DNA of 5,909 bases from Candidatus Methylomirabilota bacterium (GTDB taxonomy: Bacteria; Methylomirabilota; Methylomirabilia; Methylomirabilales; CSP1-5): positions 1 to 5,909 of the forward strand of contig JAKEGQ010000213.1 in assembly GCA_022615475.1 (NCBI GenBank), read 5' to 3'. The notes beneath the pieces are model-generated. The model was not told where the DNA came from, made no database searches, and worked only from the letters and a program-made list of their open reading frames with translations. The position numbers and the translations under genes were made by a program. The stretch's first letter is position 1. Each line of letters begins with the position of its first letter. This document shows positions 1 to 5,361 of this stretch, piece by piece.

Positions 1-2042
1 ATGCCTGGACCGGTATCGGTCACCTCCAGACGGACCTTGCCCTCCTCCACCATGTACCGCGTTGTCAGGCCGATCACCCCCGCCTCGCCGACCGCCGCGA
101 CCGCATTGTCAACCAGATTGACCAGCGCCCGCTTCATATGGTCCGGGTCCAGGTTGACCGAAGGCACCTGAGGGTCGAGATCCGCGGTGAGGAGGACGTG
201 CCGGGAGACTCCGGAGTAGAGATTGAGCACCTTCTCGATCAGCGCATGCAGGTCTCCCGGTCGAGGATAGGAGGTCGGCATACGCGCATACCGCGAAAAT
301 TCATCCACCAGGGCCTTCAGGGCATCCACCTCATGAATGATGGTCTGGGTGCACTGGTCAAAGATATCCGAGAATTCGGTGGACCCTTCGGCAAACTTCT
401 TCCGGAGGCGTTGAGTGGAGAGCTTGATGGGGGTCAACGGGTTCTTGATCTCGTGCGCGATCCGCCGGGCGGCCTCCCCCCATGCCATGGCCTGCTGGGC
501 CCGAATGAGCTTGGTGATGTCGTCGAAGACCACCACCATCCCGAGATATTGTCCCCCACGATCTCGCAAGCTCGAGACATTCACGACCAGGGTCGCTCCC
601 CGCCCGAGGAGCGAGAGGGTCACCTGTTCATTCACTGTCCTCCGCCCCTCCTTTACCATCCGGTCCATCAGATGGCAGAGAGGGGACAACGGTTGAGCGG
701 CGAAGACCGCGCGATAGTGACGGTGGAGGGCCTCCGCGGGGTCAAAGTCCAGCATCCGAGATGCGGCGCGGTTCACCGTATTGATCCGCCCCTCGGCGTC
801 CACCGAGAGGACGCCGGCCCCGATGCTCTCCAGGACCGTCTCCATGTACGCCCGCCGCTGATTCAGCTCGACATTGGTCTGCTGCAGATGTCGGTTCGTC
901 TCCGTGAGCTCCACCTCGCCCCGGCGCAGGTCCTCCGTCATCCGGTTAAAGGATTCCACCAGCATCCCGATCTCATCATCGGCCTCCACCTGCACCCGAT
1001 AGTCGAGGTCTCCAGACGCCACCGCCCGCGTTCCCTGGGCGAGCTCCTGGATGGGGACAGTGATCCGGCGAGCCATATTTACGCCGACCCATACGGCCGC
1101 GAAAATGATCACAAGCGTGACCATCAGGAAGAGCATGACATAGATCCCCTTGATGGGGTTCTTGAGCATCTTCAGCTGTTTGTATGCGGTGATCCCCGTG
1201 GCGATGTCCGAGGCCTTCTGGGCTACTGTACTGGGGATGAGATACCCCACCGCCGCTGCCCCGACGACTCCGCCCTTCTCGCGAGCGAGAACGATCGGCA
1301 CGATTCCCCGAACGAGACCCCCCCTCCAGGTCGGGGTGATGAGCGATTGCTCCCGGCCCCCGAGGGCCTCCTGAACGGCAGTCGAGCCTGACGGAAACGT
1401 GTCGCCGTCCTCCGGAGGCTCCCCTCCTCTGACCCGCACCCGCTCCGATCCCCTCCGGTCAAAGATCTGCACCATGCCCAGTTCCAGCTCCTGGAGGCTC
1501 TCCCTGGCGACCCGATTGAGGAAGAGCTCGCTCGCGTCCAAGAGCCCCTCAGCCGCTACCCGCCGAGCGATCTGCCTCGCCGAAACGAGGGCTCGGTCCT
1601 GGGCACCCTGATAATAGGTCTCCGCCACATCCAGGGAGTGTTCGAGGGACTCCTCCACCCGGATGTTGAACCAGCTGTCCACACTGGTGGTGATCAGGTT
1701 GGAGGCGACGAGGAAGAGCAGGGCCGCGGGGAGCAGTGCGAGGCTCAAGAAGGTCACTACCAATTTGACCCGGAATTTGGATCCCAAGAGGTTGCTGCGA
1801 CGCTCCAGATAGATCCTGAACAGGTTCCGAAACAGCAGGGTGATGAGGAGGATGAGGAGGATGAGGTTCACATTCACCAGGGCGAAGATCAGGATATTAC
1901 TCGGAATCGGGGTGGGAAACCGGAGCTCCTGGATCAGCACCTGGACGGCGGTGAGGACCGCGACGAGCCCCCCCACCGCGGCAATGATCAGCCCCGTCCG
2001 CCGACGTCGTCCCTCCGTCTCGCTCCGGCGATGCTCAACCAT
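1..2042 (-). CDS. ntrY: NtrY-like membrane sensor histidine kinase (3' end beyond window)
   Basis: This is a membrane-bound two-component sensor kinase of the NtrY type, which normally autophosphorylates and passes phosphate to the response regulator NtrX in nitrogen or redox control. About 680 codons are visible without a frame break. Hydrophobic helices lie near residues 17-37, 48-71, 92-116 and 299-321. A predicted extracytoplasmic region of about 180 residues sits between the third and fourth. HAMP follows at about 320-375 (MARRITVPI), then PAS at about 395-510. The H-box is IAHEIKNPLTP with phospho-acceptor His530. The N-box is LVNLVDNAV with Asn646, and the G1 box is DTGPG from Asp676. 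The window ends there, so the last ATPase motifs and probably 50-90 residues are missing. The ATG at 2042 is chosen because GAGGA lies 9 nt upstream and the first helix follows directly. A promoter lies about 90 nt upstream. The NtrY assignment rests on architecture (three N-terminal helices, HAMP, PAS, kinase); the stimulus and partner are not visible. Confidence 0.88.
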   Translation of the reverse strand, partial: MVEHRRSETEGRRRRTGLIIAAVGGLVAVLTAVQVLIQELRFPTPIPSNILIFALVNVNLILLILLITLLFRNLFRIYLERRSNLLGSKFRVKLVVTFLSLALLPAALLFLVASNLITTSVDSWFNIRVEESLEHSLDVAETYYQGAQDRALVSARQIARRVAAEGLLDASELFLNRVARESLQELELGMVQIFDRRGSERVRVRGGEPPEDGDTFPSGSTAVQEALGGREQSLITPTWRGGLVRGIVPIVLAREKGGVVGAAAVGYLIPSTVAQKASDIATGITAYKQLKMLKNPIKGIYVMLFLMVTLVIIFAAVWVGVNMARRITVPIQELAQGTRAVASGDLDYRVQVEADDEIGMLVESFNRMTEDLRRGEVELTETNRHLQQTNVELNQRRAYMETVLESIGAGVLSVDAEGRINTVNRAASRMLDFDPAEALHRHYRAVFAAQPLSPLCHLMDRMVKEGRRTVNEQVTLSLLGRGATLVVNVSSLRDRGGQYLGMVVVFDDITKLIRAQQAMAWGEAARRIAHEIKNPLTPIKLSTQRLRKKFAEGSTEFSDIFDQCTQTIIHEVDALKALVDEFSRYARMPTSYPRPGDLHALIEKVLNLYSGVSRHVLLTADLDPQVPSVNLDPDHMKRALVNLVDNAVAAVGEAGVIGLTTRYMVEEGKVRLEVTDTGPG
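1842..1866. repeat. 9-bp tandem repeat, 2.8 copies, inside ntrY
   Basis: The unit GATGAGGAG (plus strand) occurs as two perfect copies plus 7 bases of a third. On the coding strand it reads CTCATCCTC and encodes the Leu/Ile run of the second membrane helix, about residues 59-67. Because the unit is a multiple of three, gain or loss of a copy would add or remove three hydrophobic residues without breaking the frame. Confidence 0.8.
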
Positions 2043-2076
2043 TCGCGTCGATCCTCTGTCGCTCTGATCTCTCCGA

Positions 2077-2095
2077 GGGACCAGCCGGGGGTCCC
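2077..2095 (-). promoter_or_regulatory. Hairpin in the ntrY 5' leader
   Basis: GGGACC at 2077-2082 is a perfect inverted copy of GGTCCC at 2090-2095, with a 7-nt loop: a six-pair GC-rich stem. It falls within the predicted untranslated leader, about 35 nt before the ntrY start. No T-run follows on the minus strand, so it does not look like an intrinsic terminator. Any effect on mRNA stability or translation is conjecture. Confidence 0.4.
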
Positions 2096-2129
2096 CGCAA
2101 CAATCGAAGGATACTCCGGCCGGATCGTT

Positions 2130-2159
2130 ACTATAGCCAAAAGGGGAAGATTCTGACAA
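2130..2159 (-). promoter_or_regulatory. Sigma-70-type promoter for ntrY
   Basis: On the minus strand a -35 box TTGTCA (2159-2154) and a -10 box TATAGT (2135-2130) are separated by 18 nt. Each box matches five of six consensus bases. Transcription would begin near 2123, giving a leader of about 80 nt before the ATG at 2042. The -35 box begins 12 nt past the lpxC stop, so ntrY is probably transcribed independently, with possible read-through from lpxC. No terminator-like stem with a T-run is visible in this gap. Confidence 0.6.
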
Positions 2160-2171
2160 GGAGAAACGGTC

Positions 2172-3092
2172 TTACAGGGCAGGAGAGCCGAGGGGCTTCG
2201 GGGAGGCGGAGACGGGAAACGAGACGGATGCTGGCGCCGTGACGACACATCGGGAGGCCTGATCCGACTCGAGGTGACGCTGGATCTCCCTGACCAACGT
2301 CGTATGGAGGAGATGGCCAGCCCCCTTCGCCACCACCGTCCCTTGCAGCGGCCGCCCCAAAAGGTAGAGGTCCCCGATCAGGTCCAACACCTTGTGTCGA
2401 ATCAGTTCGTCTTTGAAGCGAAGGTCATTGAGGGCACCCTCTTCGCCAATGACGACGGCATTCTCGAGGGAGCCGCCCAGGGCCAGACCTCGGCGCCACA
2501 GCGATTCAACATCCCGAAGAAAGCCGTAGGTCCGCGAGGGGGCAATCTCCCTGATGAAGTTCCGTCGCGAGATCTGGACCTCGATCGATTGCTCGCCAAA
2601 ACAGGGATGATCAAAGCACATGGAGTACTGAATCCGGAATCGCTTGGAGGGGAGAATCTGGATGCTTCGACTCCCGATCTCGATCTCGAGCGGCCGCGTC
2701 ACCCGAATATATGTTTTGGGGACGTAATGCCTCCGGATTCCCGCCTGAAGGAGCAGGTCCACAAAGGGGGCTGCGCTCCCGTCCATCACGGGAACTTCGG
2801 GTCCCGAGACTTCTACGATGAGGTTATCAATCCCAAGCCCGGCCAGGGCGGCCAAAAGGTGCTCCACGGTCTTGACCTCGACACCGGCCTTGCCCAGGGT
2901 CGTGGCGTAGTGGACATCCAAGATGTTTTCGGGCCGCGCCTCGACCACAGGTGTATGGGGAAGGTCCACCCGCCGAAAGACGACTCCGGTGTTGGCCGCC
3001 GAGGGACGCATGGTCATCGTCACCTCTTGGCCGGTATGGAGTCCGACGCCAGAGCAGCGGATCGTGCTTCCAATCGTCTTCTGTCGGCCCAC
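2172..3092 (-). CDS. lpxC: UDP-3-O-acyl-N-acetylglucosamine deacetylase LpxC
   Basis: LpxC is the cytosolic zinc deacetylase that removes the acetyl group from UDP-3-O-acyl-GlcNAc, the committed step of lipid A synthesis. From the GTG start the protein has 306 residues, against 305 in E. coli. The family motifs are in order: GVGLHTG near residue 15; TVEHLLAAL with Glu77 and zinc ligand His78; PVMDGSAAPF; SRTYGF; HKVLDLIGD with zinc ligands His233 and Asp237; and GAGH with His260, the counterpart of catalytic His265. The start is GTG at 3092 because AAAGGGGGG lies 5 nt upstream and the N-terminus then aligns residue for residue with E. coli up to GVGLHTG. Alternatives are an ATG at 3110 (GAGGG very close, six more residues) and a TTG at 3125. 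The last 25 or so residues are Ser/Pro/Ala-rich and end in a non-polar tail. The stop is TAA. Confidence 0.96.
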   Translation of the reverse strand: MGRQKTIGSTIRCSGVGLHTGQEVTMTMRPSAANTGVVFRRVDLPHTPVVEARPENILDVHYATTLGKAGVEVKTVEHLLAALAGLGIDNLIVEVSGPEVPVMDGSAAPFVDLLLQAGIRRHYVPKTYIRVTRPLEIEIGSRSIQILPSKRFRIQYSMCFDHPCFGEQSIEVQISRRNFIREIAPSRTYGFLRDVESLWRRGLALGGSLENAVVIGEEGALNDLRFKDELIRHKVLDLIGDLYLLGRPLQGTVVAKGAGHLLHTTLVREIQRHLESDQASRCVVTAPASVSFPVSASPKPLGSPAL

Positions 3093-3097
3093 GCGTA

Positions 3098-3106
3098 CCC
3101 CCCTTT
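3098..3106 (-). promoter_or_regulatory. Ribosome binding site deciding the lpxC start
   Basis: On the minus strand AAAGGGGGG is followed by the 5-nt spacer TACGC and then GTG at 3092. The spacing is ideal, and the G-run differs from AGGAGG at one base. It supports the GTG over the ATG at 3110, which lies upstream of this site. Confidence 0.5.
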
Positions 3107-3115
3107 GCATCGCCC

Positions 3116-3181
3116 TCAAAGGCAAGCTGCCGTCAGTTGAAGCCGGGAGTTACCTGCAAGGCCCATACCAGGGCCGACCAT
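3116..3181 (-). CDS. Possible 21-codon leader ORF before lpxC
   Basis: An ATG at 3181 opens a frame of 21 codons, beginning MVGPGMGLAG and ending at TGA 3118-3116. The stop lies 5 nt before the alternative lpxC ATG and 23 nt before the preferred GTG. AAAGGA sits upstream, but only 2 nt from the ATG, which is tight for a ribosome site. The peptide matches no leader I recognise and has no run of a single regulatory amino acid. Its frame also covers a hairpin at 3160-3175. It may be coincidental; the placement is the only argument for it. Confidence 0.2.
   Translation of the reverse strand: MVGPGMGLAGNSRLQLTAACL
3160..3175 (-). promoter_or_regulatory. Hairpin in the lpxC leader
   Basis: GGCCC at 3160-3164 and GGGCC at 3171-3175 form a five-pair GC stem with a 6-nt loop, about 68 nt before the lpxC GTG. 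No T-run follows, so it is not a plain terminator. It lies in the probable 5' leader of lpxC and inside the possible leader ORF. Confidence 0.35.
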
Positions 3182-3310
3182 TGTCCTTTAGCAGAAAGAA
3201 CCGTTTAAATCCAAATGCTTATAAATCACGACCGAAAATCACTCTTATGGCCATGTGGCGCTTATGCAACGATAATATCACATTTGTTGAAAGAAAACCA
3301 CAGGAAACGA

Positions 3311-3772
3311 TCAGCTACCCAGCCACGCCTTCCGCAGAATCCGAGCGAGAACCTCACGACACTCCGAATCCTGAACGGGCTGGAGCACTTGTGTGAGACG
3401 CTCCTCGAACTCAGGAGATGGGGGGTCGCCCTGCCCCCCAGAGGTCGCTTCGACCCGGGCGGTGGCAGTCGGCCATGTGCCGAGGACAAAGAAGATGTCC
3501 CGGACAGCCCGCGAGCCCAGGTGCGATTCCAGGCTCTTCAGGATCGCAGGCTTCAACATCGTGAGCTGCTGGAGCCAGACCGCGTCGGCAACCGTCACTT
3601 GAAGTCGGCCGTTCTTGAGAAGACCCGGTTGGCTCCGGCGCGCCACCTCTTCACCTACCACGTGAGGCCAGACTCGGTGTACCAGAACAGTCGCCATCCC
3701 GACATCGAGTCCCAACTGGTGGAGCGTCACCTCCAGGGCCTTCTGCAGCGGCGTGAAGCCCGAATGACTCAC
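3311..3772 (-). CDS. DUF721 / DciA-like protein
   Basis: This 153-residue protein has the DUF721 pattern: VWPHVVGEEVARRSQPG near residues 34-50, then LKNGRLQVTVADAVWLQQL near 52-70, then a helix and RDIFFVLG near 91-98. The family includes DciA, which loads or interacts with the replicative helicase DnaB in bacteria lacking DnaC or DnaI. Whether this member does so is inference. After residue 100 comes a Gly/Pro/Ser-rich linker and a C-terminal helical segment. The start is GTG at 3772, with GGAGG five nt upstream (3782-3778). The GTG overlaps the TGA of the RNase H gene as GTGA, so translation of the two is probably coupled. No signal peptide or membrane helix is visible. Confidence 0.8.
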   Translation of the reverse strand: MSHSGFTPLQKALEVTLHQLGLDVGMATVLVHRVWPHVVGEEVARRSQPGLLKNGRLQVTVADAVWLQQLTMLKPAILKSLESHLGSRAVRDIFFVLGTWPTATARVEATSGGQGDPPSPEFEERLTQVLQPVQDSECREVLARILRKAWLGS

Positions 3773-4356
3773 CCTGCCCTCCCGCGACGAGGTGCGGTCC
3801 CCTTCTGCCGGTCGCGCAGCACTGCCTCAATCGCCCGGTTGGCTAACAGATCGGCATCAGCGTTCATCCCCCGACGGACATGGGCGATCTCGACGGCATC
3901 AAAAGACCGCAGGAGGTCCTGCACCTGATCGTAGAGCTTCCGTAAGCGCGGATGCTTGACCCGGTATTCGCCGTGGATCTGCCGCACCAGCAGCTCCGAG
4001 TCGGAAAAGACGTTGATGGCCGCGTAGCCCAACTCCCTCGCCTTTCGAAGGCCGAAAAGGAGCGCTTCGTACTCGGCCACGTTGTTCGTAGCCTCCCCGA
4101 TGTACGCCTGGTGCTCCTCCCGAAAATCACCCGCCTCATCGCACATGACCACACCGATCCCTGCCGGACCTGGATTCCCTCGGGCCGCCCCATCGATGTG
4201 AAGGACGAGGGACCGCGGCGCCGGCTGACGAGACGGGCGGGAGGCAGCCACCTCCTGGAGGAGGTGAGAGGCCTGCTCCAGAACCATCCTCAGCGTGGCG
4301 GGACTGAGATCGGACAGCTCCTTGCTCAGGGCGGCAAGGGCCTCGGTGTGCGCCAT
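3769..4356 (-). CDS. RNase H-fold protein (RNase HI-like) with N-terminal helical extension
   Basis: This is a probable ribonuclease that cuts the RNA strand of RNA-DNA hybrids, such as R-loops or primers. From the ATG at 4356 it has 195 residues. The RNase H fold begins near residue 50 (LVLHIDGAARGNPGPAG) and shows all four expected acidic residues: Asp55, Glu95 (TNNVAEYEALL), Asp119 (FSDSELLV) and Asp169 (NADADLLAN). This is the compact form of the fold (Pfam RVT_3-like), lacking the basic protrusion of E. coli RnhA. Residues 1-45 are an Ala/Leu/Glu-rich helical extension without a recognised domain. The frame stays open up to an ATG at 4464, but that would overlap the upstream zinc-ribbon gene by 71 nt and has no ribosome site. 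A GTG at 4431 also lacks one. The chosen ATG has only a weak GGGG nearby, so the start is uncertain. The gap to the upstream gene is 37 nt; the stop overlaps the DUF721 start. Confidence 0.85.
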   Translation of the reverse strand: MAHTEALAALSKELSDLSPATLRMVLEQASHLLQEVAASRPSRQPAPRSLVLHIDGAARGNPGPAGIGVVMCDEAGDFREEHQAYIGEATNNVAEYEALLFGLRKARELGYAAINVFSDSELLVRQIHGEYRVKHPRLRKLYDQVQDLLRSFDAVEIAHVRRGMNADADLLANRAIEAVLRDRQKGTAPRRGRAG

Positions 4357-4393
4357 CGCCCCGAGAATATCGGCGAGCCGTCGCAGATCCGTC

Positions 4394-5098
4394 TCAGCCC
4401 TTCCAGTAGAGGATCCGCTGGCAGTTCGCACAGTTGACGAAGACCTCCCCTTTGCGGAGCTCATTATAGGTCTGGGGGGTGAGGGCGACGTGACAGCCGA
4501 GGCAGGAGCCGTCCTTCACCGGGACGACCGCGAGGCCACCCCGGCTGCGCAGCAGGCGTTGATAGGTCTGGAGCAGGGTGGGCTCGACCCGGTTCGCCTG
4601 ACGTCGCCGCTCCTCCTGAACGCGCTCCAGCTCTCCCTGGAGCCGTGTGAGCTCACCCTCCTTGGTCGTCCGCTCCTGCTGAAAGATCTTCTCCCGCTCC
4701 TGAAAGCGCGCCGACTCCTCCCGGACCGCGGACTGGGCCGCCTCAATATCATCAAAGATTTGGAGGATCTCGTCCTCGAGTTTGGAACGGCGCTCCTTCA
4801 GCCCCTCGATCTCCTTCAGAACGGCGGCGTACTCTTGATTCGTCTTGATCTCGAAAAGACGCCCCTGACGCTTTCGTTGCTCCGCCGTGACATCTTCCAG
4901 CTCGCGCTCCTTGCGGCGGCGGAGCTGTTCGGCCGTGACGAGGCTCTCGCGGGCCTGATCCCACCCCCCGCGAGAGCTGTTCAGCAATTGTTCCCCGTCG
5001 GCGACCTCCCGCGGGATTCTTTGGACCTCTTTCTGGAGCCTGGCGATCTCCAGATCGAGATGCTGCAGATCGACTACCTGGGTCAGGTCCTCCCGCAC
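4394..5098 (-). CDS. Coiled-coil C4 zinc-ribbon protein (DUF164 / CT398-like)
   Basis: This 234-residue protein has two parts. Residues about 1-170 are almost entirely charged heptad sequence forecast as a long antiparallel coiled coil, starting VVDLQHLDLEIARL. Residues 195-230 form a zinc ribbon with Cys199-x2-Cys202 and Cys223-x2-Cys226 (CLGCH and NCANC). This is the layout of the DUF164 zinc-ribbon family, which includes Chlamydia CT398 and Helicobacter HP0958 (FlgZ). Those relatives bind RpoN (sigma-54) or flagellar mRNA, but most members are uncharacterised, so no role is assigned here. The start is GTG at 5098, giving the usual family N-terminus; GAGG lies 4 nt upstream. The 7-bp repeat array at 5110-5137 sits immediately before this ribosome site. 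The gene probably leads an operon with the RNase H and DUF721 genes. Confidence 0.85.
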   Translation of the reverse strand: MREDLTQVVDLQHLDLEIARLQKEVQRIPREVADGEQLLNSSRGGWDQARESLVTAEQLRRRKERELEDVTAEQRKRQGRLFEIKTNQEYAAVLKEIEGLKERRSKLEDEILQIFDDIEAAQSAVREESARFQEREKIFQQERTTKEGELTRLQGELERVQEERRRQANRVEPTLLQTYQRLLRSRGGLAVVPVKDGSCLGCHVALTPQTYNELRKGEVFVNCANCQRILYWKG

Positions 5099-5109
5099 GT
5101 CCCCTCACT

Positions 5110-5137
5110 GTTCATGGATCAGGGTTCATGGTTCACG
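5110..5137. repeat. 7-bp repeat array A (4 units, GTTCANG orientation)
   Basis: Four adjacent heptamers, GTTCATG, GATCAGG, GTTCATG and GTTCACG, end to end. The array begins 11 nt before the zinc-ribbon start codon, so it would lie in that gene's 5' leader. It is inverted relative to array B at 5185-5212. Confidence 0.75.
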
Positions 5138-5144
5138 GGAGCAA

Positions 5145-5150
5145 ATAATA
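5145..5150 (-). promoter_or_regulatory. Possible -10 box for the zinc-ribbon operon
   Basis: TATTAT on the minus strand, in a short AT-rich patch between repeat arrays A and B. No good -35 box lies 16-19 nt upstream (the best is CAAGCC), so this is weak. If used, the transcript would start near 5138 and run through array A. Confidence 0.2.
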
Positions 5151-5164
5151 CCACAAAGTCCGCC

Positions 5165-5183
5165 TCGGGCTTGTCTCGCCCGA
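5165..5183. repeat. Short perfect inverted repeat downstream of the tRNA
   Basis: TCGGGC at 5165-5170 and GCCCGA at 5178-5183 form a six-pair stem with a 7-nt loop. It lies 34 nt past the tRNA CCA end, next to array B. It could help end or process the tRNA transcript, but no T-run follows on the minus strand. Confidence 0.4.
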
Positions 5184-5184
5184 C

Positions 5185-5212
5185 CCTGAACCCTTACCCC
5201 TGAACTCTGAAC
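5185..5212. repeat. 7-bp repeat array B (4 units, reverse orientation)
   Basis: Heptamers CCTGAAC, CCTTACC, CCTGAAC and TCTGAAC in tandem, the reverse complement form of GTTCANG. The array ends 4 nt from the tRNA CCA. Read as reverse complement it pairs imperfectly with array A (5111-5139 against 5183-5211, roughly two thirds of positions). Confidence 0.75.
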
Positions 5213-5216
5213 CGGT

Positions 5217-5292
5217 TGGTGGGCCCACCTGGATTCGAACCAGGGACCGCCCGGTTATGAGCCGGTGGCTCTGACCGCTGAGCTATGGGCCC
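5217..5292 (-). tRNA. tRNA with CAT anticodon, probably tRNA-Ile2 (reads AUA)
   Basis: A complete 76-nt cloverleaf. The acceptor stem is GGGCCCA/TGGGCCC, the D stem GCTC/GAGC with an 8-nt loop, the anticodon loop CTCATAA, the T arm CCTGG-TTCGAAT-CCAGG, and A73 is followed by an encoded CCA. The anticodon CAT fits elongator Met, initiator Met or Ile2. The acceptor pairs C4-G69 and C5-G68 are recognition features for TilS, which converts C34 to lysidine in E. coli tRNA-Ile2. The paired first base argues against an initiator. The E. coli ileX gene also lies near rpoD. Elongator Met remains possible. One mismatch, A27-G43, tops the anticodon stem. Confidence 0.93.
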
Positions 5293-5298
5293 CGCAGA

Positions 5299-5329
5299 GT
5301 TCACGGTTCATGGTTCGTGGTTCAGGGTT
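5299..5329. repeat. 7-bp repeat array C (4-5 units, GTTCANG orientation)
   Basis: GTTCACG, GTTCATG, GTTCGTG and GTTCAGG are end to end at 5299-5326, followed by a decayed GTTT. The array starts 7 nt upstream of the tRNA 5' end. GGTTCAGGGTT at 5319-5329 is an exact inverted match to array D. Confidence 0.8.
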
Positions 5330-5361
5330 TATCGACAGACTCAGTAGGGGAAAAATCCATC

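Larger units (their letters stand above)
3093..3310 (-). other. AT-rich intergenic and leader region upstream of lpxC
   Basis: This gap between the DUF721 gene and lpxC is clearly richer in A and T than the genes around it, especially 3186-3310. That is typical of a promoter-bearing region, so lpxC probably has its own transcription start. Several -10-like words occur on the minus strand (TATTAT at 3277-3272, TATAAG at 3223-3218), but none has a convincing -35 box at 16-18 nt, so no promoter is named. The lpxC-proximal third carries a hairpin and a possible short leader ORF, listed separately. No terminator with a T-run was seen after the DUF721 stop. Confidence 0.5.

Noticed and set aside
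138..1391. A 417-codon plus-strand open frame
   Set aside because: It lies wholly opposite ntrY, whose HAMP, PAS and kinase motifs are clear. Its protein is rich in His, Arg, Pro and Gly without domain signal, as expected of an antisense frame in GC-rich DNA.
2274..3140. A 288-codon plus-strand open frame
   Set aside because: It is antisense to lpxC over almost its full length, and no family motif is visible.
4357..4464. Longer RNase H start at ATG 4464
   Set aside because: It would overlap the zinc-ribbon gene by 71 nt, including its second Cys pair, has no ribosome site, and its extra residues are low-complexity Ser/Arg/Thr.
4295..5203. A 302-codon Leu-rich plus-strand open frame
   Set aside because: It mirrors the coiled-coil zinc-ribbon gene: Glu and Lys/Gln codons read in reverse give Leu. 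It also runs through repeat arrays A and B, which no real gene would need.
5217..5292. tRNA as an integration site (att) for a mobile element
   Set aside because: No integrase gene, no partial tRNA copy and no phage-like sequence is in the window.
5110..5329. Heptamer repeat derived from the tRNA T arm (GGTTCGA)
   Set aside because: The repeat unit resembles the T-loop word, but the match is only about six bases and no other tRNA sequence is present in the arrays.
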